Below are positions 1 to 8,767 of a DNA stretch of 64,000 nt, piece after piece. Source of the DNA: an uncultured Prevotellaceae bacterium. GTDB taxonomy: Bacteria > Bacteroidota > Bacteroidia > Bacteroidales > Bacteroidaceae. Numbering within the stretch: the first letter of the stretch is position 1; every line of letters begins with the position of its first letter. Made by a program: the position numbers and the translations under genes. Location: positions 53,730 to 117,729 of the forward strand of contig CACZIT010000006.1 in assembly GCA_902781315.1 (NCBI GenBank), in the 5' to 3' direction. The notes below the pieces were generated by a model. That model was not told the origin of the DNA, did no database searches, and was given only the letters and a program-made list of their open reading frames with translations.

Positions 1-523
1 GGCCACCCTGTTCTTTGCGGGCACAACCTTGCAGGCACAGGAAACTCCCGTAGAAAAAACCGCGGCAGCCGAGGTCCCGACGGGCATCTTCGGCTACCTG
101 AGCTACGACGAGGTGCTTCAGGCCATGCCAGCCATGAGCGTCGTCAAGGCAAAGACGCAGGCTCTGCGCGAGCAGTACGAAAAGGAACTGCAGCGCGCCG
201 AAGACGAGTTCAACAAGAAATACGAGGATTTCCTCGAAGGCCAGCGCCAGTTTGCGCCGTCCATCTACAAGAAGCGTCAGGCCGAACTCACCGACCTCAT
301 GCAGCGCAACATTGCCTTCAAGGCAGAGGTTCAGCAGCAACTGAAGCAGTCTGAGGAAGAAGCCATGGCTCCGCTCAGGCAGCGCCTTGCCGCCGCCATC
401 GCCCAAGTGGCCAAGAACCTCAGTCTCGCCTTTGTCCTGAACACCGATGGCAATGCTGTCCCCTACGTCGATCCCGCCATGGGCACCGACATCACAAAGG
501 CTGTCCTCGAAGCATTGAAGTAA
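1..523 (+). CDS. OmpH/Skp-family periplasmic chaperone (5' partial)
   Basis: The reading frame is open from base 2, so the start codon lies before the window. The first visible residues (ATLFFAGTTLQAQE) look like the end of a signal peptide with cleavage after LQA. The roughly 160-residue mature part has a helical, charge-rich middle (residues KELQRAEDEFNKKYEDF onward) typical of the coiled-coil tentacles of Skp/OmpH. A C-terminal segment follows the OmpH pattern of a hydrophobic strand, 'VLNTDGNAVPYVDP', and a final helix. Skp-like proteins hold unfolded outer-membrane proteins in the periplasm. murI follows 94 nt downstream on the same strand, an arrangement often seen in Bacteroidales, so co-transcription is plausible. 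Family call is good; exact paralogue is unknown. Confidence 0.85.
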   Translation, partial: ATLFFAGTTLQAQETPVEKTAAAEVPTGIFGYLSYDEVLQAMPAMSVVKAKTQALREQYEKELQRAEDEFNKKYEDFLEGQRQFAPSIYKKRQAELTDLMQRNIAFKAEVQQQLKQSEEEAMAPLRQRLAAAIAQVAKNLSLAFVLNTDGNAVPYVDPAMGTDITKAVLEALK

Positions 524-574
524 ATAAGGTTTCCCACGCGTCATCTAAATACCCACAGAGCAAGCGGGGAAAGA

Positions 575-611
575 ACTCTAAACTCTCATCTCTCAACTCT
601 CAACTCTCAAC
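575..611. repeat. CTCTCAA heptamer microsatellite before murI
   Basis: Between the OmpH-like gene and murI there are about five head-to-tail copies of a 7-bp unit (CTCTCAA and one-base variants), ending 7 bp before the murI start codon. The same heptamer recurs at 31855-31886. If transcribed, it would form an unstructured, pyrimidine-rich leader directly before the murI start codon. No function can be read from it. Confidence 0.7.
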
Positions 612-617
612 TAATAA

Positions 618-1466
618 ATGACTCCCATTGGCATCTTCGACTCCGGCTACGGCGGACTGACCATCCTCGACGGCATCCGCCACCAGTTGCCACAGTACGA
701 CTATCTGTATCTGGGCGACAATGCCCGCGCACCCTACGGTTCGCGGTCGTTCGATGTCGTCTATGAGTTCACGCGCCAGGCCGTCGAGAAACTCTTCTCC
801 CTGGGCTGCCAACTGGTCATCCTCGGCTGCAACACCGCCTCGGCAAAGGCACTGCGCAGCATCCAGCAGAACGACCTGCCGCGATGGAACAGTCCCGGCT
901 CGCCCCTCTACAACCCCTCGGCAGCCACGCGTCGCGTGCTGGGCGTCATCCGCCCCACTGCCGAAGTCATCGGCCAACTCACTCGCAGCCGCCACGTAGG
1001 CCTGCTGGCCACCGAGGGCACCGTGCGCAGCCAGAGCTACCAGCTCGAAATCCACAAGCTTTCGCCCGACGTCCAAGTCAGCGGTGTGGCCTGCCCCCTC
1101 TGGGTGCCCATCATCGAGGCCGGCGAAGCCTCGTCGCCCGGTGCCGACTACTTCGTCAAGAAGCGCATCGACCAGCTCATGGCGCTCGATCCGCTCATCG
1201 ACACCATCATCCTGGGCTGCACCCACTACCCCCTACTCATGCCGAAAATCGTGAAGTACGCTCCGCAGGGTGTGCGCCTCGTGCCGCAGGGCGACTACGT
1301 GGCCAGCAGCCTGCGCGATTATTTCGCCCGCCACAGCGAAATAGAACAACGCTGCTCGCGCAACGCCACCGTGCGCTATCTCACCACTGAAAACCCCGAC
1401 CGTTTTCAGGAAACGGCCCAATACTTCCTTTCCACCCCCATCACCGCCGAGCACGTCGACTTGTAG
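618..1466 (+). CDS. murI: glutamate racemase MurI
   Basis: Interconverts L- and D-glutamate, supplying D-glutamate for peptidoglycan. The 282-residue protein has the family length. It shows the N-terminal IFDSGYGGL motif (D8, S9) and the two catalytic cysteines in their usual settings: C71 in GCNTASA and C201 in GCTHYPLL. A stretch around residues 88-104 (NSPGSPLYNPS) is a small insertion after the first catalytic motif. The start is the ATG at 618, just after the CTCTCAA repeat tract. It is followed by a strong inverted repeat shared with the convergent xerD. Confidence 0.96.
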   Translation: MTPIGIFDSGYGGLTILDGIRHQLPQYDYLYLGDNARAPYGSRSFDVVYEFTRQAVEKLFSLGCQLVILGCNTASAKALRSIQQNDLPRWNSPGSPLYNPSAATRRVLGVIRPTAEVIGQLTRSRHVGLLATEGTVRSQSYQLEIHKLSPDVQVSGVACPLWVPIIEAGEASSPGADYFVKKRIDQLMALDPLIDTIILGCTHYPLLMPKIVKYAPQGVRLVPQGDYVASSLRDYFARHSEIEQRCSRNATVRYLTTENPDRFQETAQYFLSTPITAEHVDL

Positions 1467-1484
1467 CCGTCCTCGACCGGTGAT

Positions 1485-1558
1485 AAAAAAGCGTGCCTTT
1501 AGGTACGCGGCATCAGCAGAATCTTCTCTTATGTCGCTAACCTAAAGGCACGCTTTTT
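1485..1558. terminator. bidirectional terminator between murI and xerD
   Basis: A perfect 19-bp inverted repeat (1486-1504 and 1540-1558) has a 35-nt loop. Each arm begins or ends with a run of A or T next to a GC-rich part (GCGTGCCTTTAGGT). Read on either strand it gives a stem followed by a T-tract, fitting the convergent genes on both sides. The loop is longer than usual for an intrinsic terminator. A partial match to the arm (GCCTTTAGGTACG) occurs near 55100. Confidence 0.7.
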
Positions 1559-1604
1559 GGGAGGTCCTTTTTTTGAGCCAATGAGATGGCAGACGCTCCC
1601 CTTT

Positions 1605-2534
1605 TTACGCCTTTTCGCTTCCCTGCTTGTTGCGCGGGTGATGCTGCAGGATTTCTTCGCGGAGGGTGGTAGTGTCGATGTGGGTATAGATTTCGGTGGT
1701 GCCGATGTCTTCGTGGCCGAGCATGGCCTGGATGACGCGCAGGTCGGCACCACCCTCCAGGAGCGCCGTGGCGAAGGAGTGGCGCAGGGTGTGGGGCGAG
1801 ATGGTTTTCTTGATGCCAGCCTCCTGGGCCTGGCGCTTCACCATGATGAGGATCATCGTGCGTGTGAGGTGGGCACCGCGACGGTTCAGGAACACGTAGT
1901 CTTCCTCGCCGGGCTTCACCTGCATGAGGTTGCGGTCGAGGAACCAGAGTTGCAGCTCGTGGATGGCGCGGTGGGAGATGGGCACGAGGCGTTCCTTGGA
2001 ACCTTTGCCCAAGACGCGCAGGAAGCCGTCGTCGAGGAAGAGGTCGGAGAGTCGCAGGTGGGTGAGCTCGCTGACGCGCAACCCACAGGAGAAGAGCACT
2101 TCAATGATGGCGCGGTTGCGCTGGCCTTCGGCACGCGAGAGGTCGATGCTGGCAATGAGCTGATCGACCTCTTCGGTTGTGAGCACTTCGGGCAGATGCT
2201 CGCCCAGCCGCGGCGATTCGAGCAGTTCCGTGGGGTCGTCGTCGATGTAGCCGTCGAGCTGAAGCCAGCGGTAGAACGAGCGCACGCCGCTCAGGATGCG
2301 TGCCTGCGAGGTGGGGCCGATGCCCAGTTCGTGGAGCGTGGCAGCGAAGTGCTGCAGGTCTTCCAGCCGCAGCTGCAGGGGGTCATGCTCCTCCTGGTGG
2401 CAGTAGCGCAGCAGGTGGCCCAGGTCGTTGCGATAGGCCGCCAGCGTGTTCTGCGAGTAGTTGCGCTCCAGCTTCAGATAGCGCATGTACTGGCGAACGA
2501 TGTTCTCTTCGTTCTTTCTGTCCGTTTGCTTCAT
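1605..2534 (-). CDS. xerD: site-specific tyrosine recombinase XerD
   Basis: Chromosome-dimer resolution recombinase of the XerC/XerD family. The 309-residue protein has the SAM-like N-terminal domain (about 8-95) and a catalytic domain with the full R-K-H-R-H-Y set: R153 in GLRVSEL, K177 in GKGSK, H248 and R251 in SPHTLRHS, H274 in LGH, and nucleophile Y283 in EIYTH. The HEDIGTTEIYTH ending is typical of XerD. The ATG at 2534 is chosen because a minus-strand -7 box (2542-2550) sits just upstream; longer forms would read through aroQ on the other strand. The mRNA is predicted to be leaderless or nearly so. It is not next to an integron or prophage, so a housekeeping role is likely. Confidence 0.93.
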   Translation of the reverse strand: MKQTDRKNEENIVRQYMRYLKLERNYSQNTLAAYRNDLGHLLRYCHQEEHDPLQLRLEDLQHFAATLHELGIGPTSQARILSGVRSFYRWLQLDGYIDDDPTELLESPRLGEHLPEVLTTEEVDQLIASIDLSRAEGQRNRAIIEVLFSCGLRVSELTHLRLSDLFLDDGFLRVLGKGSKERLVPISHRAIHELQLWFLDRNLMQVKPGEEDYVFLNRRGAHLTRTMILIMVKRQAQEAGIKKTISPHTLRHSFATALLEGGADLRVIQAMLGHEDIGTTEIYTHIDTTTLREEILQHHPRNKQGSEKA

Positions 2535-2541
2535 AACACGT

Positions 2542-2550
2542 GCAAAGATA
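2542..2550 (-). promoter_or_regulatory. -7 box of xerD (leaderless candidate)
   Basis: The minus strand reads TATCTTTGC, matching the Bacteroidota -7 consensus TAnnTTTG. Only 7 nt separate it from the xerD ATG at 2534, so transcription should begin at or next to the start codon. A clear TTTG -33 element is not seen at the expected distance. Confidence 0.6.
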
Positions 2551-2579
2551 CAACTTTTTCTTGAGAAAGGCACTTGGGA

Positions 2580-2612
2580 TTTGGCTGTTTCGAAGTTTTG
2601 TTGTATTTTTGC
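2580..2612 (+). promoter_or_regulatory. core promoter of aroQ
   Basis: TTTG at 2580-2583, a 20-nt spacer, then TATTTTTGC at 2604-2612. This is a full match to the primary sigma promoter form of Bacteroidota. The aroQ ATG follows 24 nt after the -7 box. Confidence 0.85.
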
Positions 2613-2635
2613 AGTGGAAACGTTAAAAAAATGAT

Positions 2636-3058
2636 ATGAAAAAGATTCTGATTGTGAACGGGCCCAACCTGAATCTGCTGGGCCGCAGGGAGCCGGACGT
2701 GTATGGCTCGCAGTCGTTCGACGACTATCTGTCGGAGTTGCGCTCGCGCTATGCCGGGCAGGTGGAACTGAGCTACTACCAGAGCAACGTGGAGGGCGAG
2801 TTGGTGAACCGTCTGCAGGAGGCTGGCTTCGGCGAGGTGGACGGCATTGTGCTGAATGCGGGTGCCTACACGCACACAAGTGTGGCGCTGGGCGACTGCA
2901 TCCGTGCCATCGAGGCTCCCGTGGTGGAGGTACATATATCGAATGTACACGCGCGTGAGGCTTTCCGTCATCGTTCGCTGCTGGCTGCTGCATGCCGCGG
3001 CGTGATCTGCGGTTTCGGACTCGACTCCTACCGGCTGGCAGTGGAGGGATTGTTGTAA
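2636..3058 (+). CDS. aroQ: type II 3-dehydroquinate dehydratase
   Basis: Shikimate-pathway enzyme converting 3-dehydroquinate to 3-dehydroshikimate. The 140-residue length is standard for the dodecameric type II family. The N-terminus carries the NGPNLNLLGRREPDVYG motif with catalytic Y24. Further active-site residues are visible: N74 in LNAGAYTHTS, H100 in EVHISN and R111 near AFRHRS. It is divergent from xerD with a 101-bp gap holding both promoters, and convergent with the O-methyltransferase. Confidence 0.96.
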   Translation: MKKILIVNGPNLNLLGRREPDVYGSQSFDDYLSELRSRYAGQVELSYYQSNVEGELVNRLQEAGFGEVDGIVLNAGAYTHTSVALGDCIRAIEAPVVEVHISNVHAREAFRHRSLLAAACRGVICGFGLDSYRLAVEGLL

Positions 3059-3112
3059 GGGGTATAAAGGGTTTAAGCCCTTTCACTCCCCTTTATACCC
3101 TTTAAGCCCTTA
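3059..3112. terminator. inverted repeat between aroQ and O-methyltransferase
   Basis: A perfect 12-bp inverted repeat (GGGTATAAAGGG at 3060-3071, complement at 3089-3100) starts immediately after the aroQ stop codon and ends at the convergent gene. The DNA is a reiterated mix of CCCTTTAA/TATACCC words, similar to the tract at 27782-27832. It could end transcription from both sides, but there is no long T-tract. Confidence 0.45.
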
Positions 3113-3730
3113 TCTAACCACCATCATGGTGAGACCATCGCGCATGGGGAGGATGAGTTTTTCTACGCGAGGGTCGGTAGCCACGTGGTCGTTGAAGCGA
3201 CGGATGCCCTGCGTCTGGTGGTCGTGCGAGTAGGCCGGGTCGGCCACATGACCATCCCAGAGGGTGTTGTCGGCCAGGATGAGCGCGCCGGGCCGCATGA
3301 GCGGTAGCAGGGTCTCGTAGGTCTCCACGTAGGTGCGCTTGTCGCCATCGATGAAAGCCATGTCGAACGTGATGCCGAGTCGCGGTGCCTCTATGTTGGC
3401 ATCGCCGATGATGAGGGTGATGCGATCGGAGAGCGTGGAGCCTTCTATCCAGTGGCGTGCGAAGTCCTCCATCTCGTCGTTGGCCTCAAAGGTCCAGACG
3501 TGGCCTCCGGGCGGAAGTCCCTCGGCCAGACAGAGCGCACTATAACCGCTGAACGTGCCCACTTCGAGCACGTTCAGCGGTTTCTTGATTTCCACCAGCA
3601 TCTTCAGCAACCGGCCTTGCAGATGGCCGCTGACCATGCGTCCGTGGAGAGTCTGCACGTTGGTGGCACGCCACAGCTGGTGCAGGTATTCGGGTTCTGG
3701 CTCAGAATGGGCCAGGATGTAGTCGATCAA
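3110..3730 (-). CDS. O-methyltransferase, class I SAM-dependent (caffeoyl-CoA OMT-like)
   Basis: A 206-residue soluble methyltransferase of the OMT_3/catechol-caffeoyl-CoA type. It has the SAM-binding motif I, VLEVGTFSGYSALCLAEGLP, at about 54-73, and motif 'IDGDKRTY' at about 127-134 with the acidic metal ligand D128. ILADNTLWDGHV (about 150-161) supplies the second metal-binding Asp-Asn pair. The N-terminal 'QTLHGRMVSGHLQGRLLKML' is the family's substrate-side helix. The substrate cannot be read from sequence; bacterial members act on small catechols or on rRNA (the TrmR type). Downstream of its start lies a tract of GGTTCAAT-like octamers (3727-3775). Confidence 0.85.
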   Translation of the reverse strand: MIDYILAHSEPEPEYLHQLWRATNVQTLHGRMVSGHLQGRLLKMLVEIKKPLNVLEVGTFSGYSALCLAEGLPPGGHVWTFEANDEMEDFARHWIEGSTLSDRITLIIGDANIEAPRLGITFDMAFIDGDKRTYVETYETLLPLMRPGALILADNTLWDGHVADPAYSHDHQTQGIRRFNDHVATDPRVEKLILPMRDGLTMMVVR

Positions 3731-3782
3731 TGTTCAATGCCCTTTGGGCGGTTCAATGGGTTCAATGCTGCTTTGCAGCGGT

Positions 3783-4268
3783 TTAAAGGTAGATGCCGAA
3801 GCCTAGGCGGAATCCCACCTTCGAGTAGTCGCTGTGGTCCTTGAAGGACTGTTGGTAGTAGATGGAAGGCTCAATGGTGACGGTGCGGCTGATGAAGAAG
3901 GCATAGCCCACTTCGACGCCGGGCATGACGTCGTTATAGCCTCCTGCGGCATGCGCGTACTTCACATTGGCACCGAGAAAGATACCGTTCTGCAGGATAT
4001 AGTAGCGACCGCCGGCACCCAGTTCCACCTGGTCGTTCTTCATGTTGTCGCCGCTGTGGTTCCATCCCACCTGGCCGTAGAGCAGCACGTTGTCGGCTGC
4101 GAAGATGCCACCCTGGCCCTGCAGGCCGATGTTGAATTTGTCGGCTCCGCTGTAGCTGAGGTTAAGGCCTGTGAGCGAGGCACCAGCATAGAGTTTGCCC
4201 TGTTCGAACTGTGCGTGGGCGAGGAGCGGCATGAGAGCCACTGCGAGGATTGCAAATAGTTTCTTCAT
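3783..4268 (-). CDS. small outer-membrane beta-barrel protein
   Basis: A 161-residue protein with a clear signal peptide (MKKLFAILAVALMPLLAHA, cleavage before QFEQGK). Alternating polar/hydrophobic strands follow, and it ends in the aromatic/hydrophobic pattern VGFRLGFGIYL expected of a C-terminal beta-strand recognised by the BAM complex. It resembles the eight-stranded OmpW/OmpX-like porin-family proteins common in Bacteroidetes. A minus-strand -7 box TAATTTTG at 4309-4316 lies upstream, with a possible TTTG (4339-4342) at a 22-nt spacer. Function is unknown; it may be a structural or small-molecule barrel. Confidence 0.8.
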   Translation of the reverse strand: MKKLFAILAVALMPLLAHAQFEQGKLYAGASLTGLNLSYSGADKFNIGLQGQGGIFAADNVLLYGQVGWNHSGDNMKNDQVELGAGGRYYILQNGIFLGANVKYAHAAGGYNDVMPGVEVGYAFFISRTVTIEPSIYYQQSFKDHSDYSKVGFRLGFGIYL

Positions 4269-4377
4269 ATTTTCTTGTATTTTACAATAGTTATCACCTT
4301 TTTCGACACAAAATTAGTCATTTCTTTGCGTTCAGGGGCAAAGAATGCTCACAAAAAATCTTAAAAAGGCCTTGATA

Positions 4378-4410
4378 TTTGATATTTTATCAAAATGTGC
4401 GTACCTTTGC
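4378..4410 (+). promoter_or_regulatory. core promoter of the large CotH gene
   Basis: TTTG at 4378-4381, a 20-nt spacer, TACCTTTGC at 4402-4410. The first in-frame ATG (4414) is only 3 nt after the box and the next (4420) 9 nt after. The mRNA therefore has almost no 5' leader, and this decides against the longer reading frame that starts at 4345. Confidence 0.85.
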
Positions 4411-4413
4411 GGA

Positions 4414-7400
4414 ATGAATATGAGTAAAAACTTTGTTTTCGGAATATCGTTATGTCTCATGATGCTGCTCGCTGTACCGTCGGTACGGGCTGAGAAACAA
4501 TGGATAGACATAACGGAGCAATATCTGGTGAATCCCGACTTTACGGGCAACAGTAGTCAGGGTTGGACGTGGCAGAGCGACGCCCACTCTCAGACGTTGC
4601 GCTGCGACGCCATGGAGTTTTGGAACGGCACGTGGAACCTGTGGCAGGTGGTGAAGGACCTGCCTGCCGGCGAATACCGGCTGTCGGTGCAGGCCTACTA
4701 CCGCTGCGGGGAAAACGACTGGGGGTATCCTAACTATCTGGCCGGCTCGGAGGAAATCAGTGGTATGATGTATGCCGGCGACACCGAGCAGGCGCTTGCC
4801 AGTATCTACAGCTACCACTTCCCTGAAGGCAACGTGCCCGGCGGTTGCTGGGCGCCTTGGGGCGAGAACGTGTACTTCCCCAACACGATGGAGAGCGGTA
4901 CCGACGCCTTCGGCCGTGGGGCTTACGAGAACCAGATGACGTTCACCCACTCGGGCGGCGACCTGCAGATAGGACTGCGCAACAGCAACTTCGTGCAGGG
5001 CAACTGGTGCTTGTTCGACCACTTCCGCCTGGAATACTACGGCGAGGCCGTGGCTGTGGAGAGCATCGAGCTGGAGCCGGCACGATACGAAATGGTGGTT
5101 GGCGAGAAGTTCCAACTGACAGCCCACATCCTGCCCGAGAATGCCACGCAGAAGAAACTGAAGTGGACCTGTACGAACAACGATGTGATGACGGTCGACG
5201 ACCAGGGCGTGGTGACGGCCCTCGACAAGGGCTACGCCCGCATCTATGCCACTGCCACCGACGGCAGCGGCAAGCGTGGATGGTCGAACATCACCGTGAC
5301 GAGCAATCCCCTCACCAAGGGAGCCATCGTGGTGAACGAGGTCATGGCCTCAAACGTTGACGAATACGTGAGCCCGGCGTTCAACTTCGACGGCTGGGTG
5401 GAACTCTATAACCTGACCGACAAGGGCGTGGAAATGGGCGGCATCTACATCAGCGACGACGCCAACAACCTGAAGAAGTGGCACACGCCGAAAAACCTGG
5501 GTGTGGTGCCAGCTAACGGATTCAAGGTGGTGTGGTTCGATTCCAACGACGTCTGCCAGACCAATGCACCCTTCGGCCTCGACACCGATGGTGGCGTGCT
5601 CTACATCAGCGACACTGCAGGCAATCTGCTGCTCACGCAGGACTATCCCGCCTCGATGGAGCGCGTCAGCTATGCCCGCAAGACCGACGGCGGCGATGAG
5701 TGGGGCACCACGGCGACTGCTACGCCCGGCGCCTCGAACGCCACGGCCACCTTCGCCCAGCAGCAGCTGGCAGCACCTACGGTCAACCAGCCCTCGCAGC
5801 TGATCAGCGGCACCGTGGCGCTGAGCGTCGACATTCCCGCCGGCTGCACACTGCGCTACACCACAGACGGCACGCTGCCCACGCTGCAGAACGGGCGCAC
5901 CAGCACCACCGGGCAATTCCGCGTCAGCGAGACCGCCTACTACCGTTTCCGCCTCTTCGCCGACGGCTACCTGCCTTCGCCCACCACCACCCGATCCTTC
6001 ATCTTCCGTGACCGCGACTACGACGGACTGCCCGTGGTGAGCGTGGTGAGCGACCCGCGATTCCTCTACGACGACTCGCTGGGCGTCTACGTGCGTGGCA
6101 TCAACGGCCGCCCCGGCAACGGACAGCAGTCGAAGTGCAACTGGAACATGAACTGGGAGCGCCCCGTCAACTTCTCCTACCTCGATGCCGAGGGCGAGAT
6201 GGTGCTCAATCAGGACGTAAACCTCGAGATGTGCGGTGGGTGGAGCCGTGCCTGGACTCCCCATTCCTTCAAACTGAAAGGAGCCAAGGAGCTGGGCGGT
6301 TCGAAGAAGCTGGAATATCCCTTCTTCCAGGCCAAGCCCTACATCAACAACCGCACGCTGCAGATTCGTAACGGTGGCAACGACAACAACTGCCGCATCA
6401 AGGACCCCGCCATCGCCACCATCGTGCAAACGGCAGGCGTCGACATCGACCTGCAGTCCTACCAGCCCGTGCATGAGTTCCTCAACGGCCAGTACATCGG
6501 CGTGCTGAACGTGCGTGAGCCCAACAACAAGCACTACGTCTATGCCAACTACGGCTGGGACGATGACGAGATTGAAATGTTTGAAATCTCGCCCGACTCG
6601 TTCTACGTGCAGAAGTGCGGTTCGCCCTTCACCTACCGCCACCTGGTGTCCCTCTCGGCCTATTCCGCCGATCCCGCCACCTACGACGAGATTTGCAAGA
6701 TTCTGAACATCGACGAGTATATCAACTACATGGCTGCCGAGTTCTTCCTGGGCAGCGACGACTGGCTGCGCAACAACGTGAAGGCCTTCCGCCATCAGGA
6801 CGGCGGTCGCTTCCGCTTTGTGATGTTCGACACCGATGCTTCCTTCAACCGCGGCAGCAACATGTTCTACGACGTCATGAACATGGAGAATCAGTACCAC
6901 TTCAACGCGCTGCTGCCCAGCGGAAAAGTCATCATTGCCGACATTACGCTCATCACCATCTTCCGCCAGTTGCTGCAGAACGAGCAGTTCCGCCGCAAGT
7001 TCATCGACACCTACTGCCTCATGGGTGGCAGCGTGTTCGAGGCCAGCCGCTGCACGCAGATCATCGACCAGCTGGCCGACGCCGTGGCACCGGCAATGGC
7101 TCAGAACGGCGACTCGCCCTACGGGACGGCCAACCAGATGAAGAACTCGCTCAGCAACCGCGAGCAGACCATGACCAGCGCCCTGCGCAACTTCGACCTG
7201 ATGCAGCTCTCGGGCACGCAGGCCCAGCCGGTCACGCTGAGCAGCGACACCGACGGCGCCCGCATCGAGGTGAACGGCATCAACGTGCCCACTGGTCGTT
7301 TCCGCGGCCACCTGTTTGCCCCCGTCCAGTTGCGCGCCGTGGCTCCTGCCGGCCATGTGTTCCTGGGCTGGCGCAGCGGTGGCGGCAAGCAGACCGAGGT

Positions 7401-8757
7401 GCTCAGCAAGGGTTCGCAGTGGACCTACTACGATAAGGGCTCGCTCGACGGCAAGTCGTGGACGGCCAACAGCTACAACACGTCGGCCTGGAAGACCGGC
7501 CGGGCTCCGCTGGGCTACACCATGAGCGGCATCGCCACCACCATGAGCTACGGCAGCGACAGCCGGAACAAATATCCCACCTACTACTTGCGCCAGACCA
7601 TCAAACTCGACAGACGTCCGGCCAGCAATGCCGTGTTCCAACTCAACTACGCCTGCGACGACGGCTTCGTCCTCTACGTCAACGGCCAGGAGGCGGCCCG
7701 CTACAACATGCCCTCGGGCACCATCAGCTTCAACACCTATTCCACCACCTATGCCGGCAGCACGCCCTTCGAGGGCACCATCGAGCTGCAGGGCTCGCTC
7801 TTCAACCAGGGCAACAACGTCATCAGCGTCGAGGTCCACAACTGTTCAGCCACGTCGAGCGACATCTACTGGGATGCCTCGCTCACGAGCGACCTGGGTG
7901 CCGGCGAAGACGAGCAATATGTCTCCACCGATGCCGAGATCGACTTGCCTGCTGGCAACGTTAGCCTCACGGCCAGCTATCGCGAGATGACTGCTGCCGA
8001 GCGGAGCGATGCCGCCCTGCACCCCGTCTGCATCAACGAGGTCAGCGCCGCCAACTCCGTCTACGTCAACGAATATGGCAAGAAGAACGACTGGGTGGAG
8101 CTCTACAACACCACCTCCAAGGAGCAGGACATCGAGGGCATGTACCTCACCGACGACCTGCAGAAGCTGAAGAAATACAAGATTTCGAAGGAGCAGACCA
8201 CTGCCCAGACGCGCATTCCCGCCCACGGCCGACTGGTTGTCTGGTGCGACAAGCTCGCCACCACGCCGCAGGCACTGCATGCCAGCTTCAAACTCGCTGC
8301 CGAGGGTGGCGTTGTGGCCCTCTCGGCTGCCGACATGAGCTGGACCGACTCGCTGCGCTATGCTGCCCACGACGGCAACCACACCGTGGGCCGCTATCCT
8401 GACGGCGGCAGCGACGTGTTCCTCATGGACGTGCCCACCATCGAACAACCCAATCTGGCCAGCAGCTACGACCAGCAGCTCGACGAGCAGGCGCTCGGCG
8501 TCGGTCGTCAGCTCATTGCCTCCGACGGCGACCTGCGCATGCGCTGTCTGGGCCAGACGCTGTTCCTGGCTAGCGACGAGGCACAGTATGCCCGCGTAGA
8601 CATCTTCAACGGCAACGGCCAGCAGGTGGAGAGCAACGCGGTGAACTTCCACAGCGGTCGCTCGCAGCTGAGCATCGCCCACCTGCCCACGGGCTTCTAC
8701 ATAGCCCGCGCCACCGACAACCACGGCAACACCGTCAGTTGCAAGGTATTAAGATAA
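4414..8757 (+). CDS. large secreted CotH-kinase / lamin-tail-domain protein with T9SS tail
   Basis: A 1447-residue exported multidomain protein. In order: signal peptide ending near VPSVRA; a carbohydrate-binding-like N-terminal domain (about 30-210); a bacterial Ig-like Big_2 domain (about 212-295); a first lamin-tail domain (about 303-422, VVNEVMASN and DGWVELYN); a chitobiase-C-like strand domain (about 456-530, YTTDGTLPT); a CotH kinase domain (about 533-882) with the acidic pair D806/D808 in MFDTDASF; a jelly-roll-like domain (about 1000-1160); a second lamin-tail domain (about 1203-1343, INEVSAANS); and a C-terminal T9SS sorting-like domain (about 1376-1447). CotH proteins are atypical protein kinases; the target here is unknown. 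Export through T9SS to the cell surface is inferred. It stands alone and is convergent with recX only 10 bp away. Confidence 0.9.
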   Translation: MNMSKNFVFGISLCLMMLLAVPSVRAEKQWIDITEQYLVNPDFTGNSSQGWTWQSDAHSQTLRCDAMEFWNGTWNLWQVVKDLPAGEYRLSVQAYYRCGENDWGYPNYLAGSEEISGMMYAGDTEQALASIYSYHFPEGNVPGGCWAPWGENVYFPNTMESGTDAFGRGAYENQMTFTHSGGDLQIGLRNSNFVQGNWCLFDHFRLEYYGEAVAVESIELEPARYEMVVGEKFQLTAHILPENATQKKLKWTCTNNDVMTVDDQGVVTALDKGYARIYATATDGSGKRGWSNITVTSNPLTKGAIVVNEVMASNVDEYVSPAFNFDGWVELYNLTDKGVEMGGIYISDDANNLKKWHTPKNLGVVPANGFKVVWFDSNDVCQTNAPFGLDTDGGVLYISDTAGNLLLTQDYPASMERVSYARKTDGGDEWGTTATATPGASNATATFAQQQLAAPTVNQPSQLISGTVALSVDIPAGCTLRYTTDGTLPTLQNGRTSTTGQFRVSETAYYRFRLFADGYLPSPTTTRSFIFRDRDYDGLPVVSVVSDPRFLYDDSLGVYVRGINGRPGNGQQSKCNWNMNWERPVNFSYLDAEGEMVLNQDVNLEMCGGWSRAWTPHSFKLKGAKELGGSKKLEYPFFQAKPYINNRTLQIRNGGNDNNCRIKDPAIATIVQTAGVDIDLQSYQPVHEFLNGQYIGVLNVREPNNKHYVYANYGWDDDEIEMFEISPDSFYVQKCGSPFTYRHLVSLSAYSADPATYDEICKILNIDEYINYMAAEFFLGSDDWLRNNVKAFRHQDGGRFRFVMFDTDASFNRGSNMFYDVMNMENQYHFNALLPSGKVIIADITLITIFRQLLQNEQFRRKFIDTYCLMGGSVFEASRCTQIIDQLADAVAPAMAQNGDSPYGTANQMKNSLSNREQTMTSALRNFDLMQLSGTQAQPVTLSSDTDGARIEVNGINVPTGRFRGHLFAPVQLRAVAPAGHVFLGWRSGGGKQTEVLSKGSQWTYYDKGSLDGKSWTANSYNTSAWKTGRAPLGYTMSGIATTMSYGSDSRNKYPTYYLRQTIKLDRRPASNAVFQLNYACDDGFVLYVNGQEAARYNMPSGTISFNTYSTTYAGSTPFEGTIELQGSLFNQGNNVISVEVHNCSATSSDIYWDASLTSDLGAGEDEQYVSTDAEIDLPAGNVSLTASYREMTAAERSDAALHPVCINEVSAANSVYVNEYGKKNDWVELYNTTSKEQDIEGMYLTDDLQKLKKYKISKEQTTAQTRIPAHGRLVVWCDKLATTPQALHASFKLAAEGGVVALSAADMSWTDSLRYAAHDGNHTVGRYPDGGSDVFLMDVPTIEQPNLASSYDQQLDEQALGVGRQLIASDGDLRMRCLGQTLFLASDEAQYARVDIFNGNGQQVESNAVNFHSGRSQLSIAHLPTGFYIARATDNHGNTVSCKVLR

Positions 8758-8767
8758 GAAAAAAAAA

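Noticed and set aside
1605-2534. Tyrosine recombinase as a mobile-element integrase
   Set aside because: Length and motifs are those of XerD. No attachment-site repeats or cargo genes surround it; its neighbours are housekeeping genes.
1605-3086. Longer 493-residue version of XerD
   Set aside because: The extra N-terminal residues are antisense to aroQ and would need a start upstream of the xerD promoter.
5350-7839. 829-codon open frame on the minus strand inside the large CotH gene
   Set aside because: It lies antisense to a protein with several recognisable domains. Its translation is a Val/Ala/Gly/His-rich low-information sequence, as expected when the complement of GC-rich codons is read.
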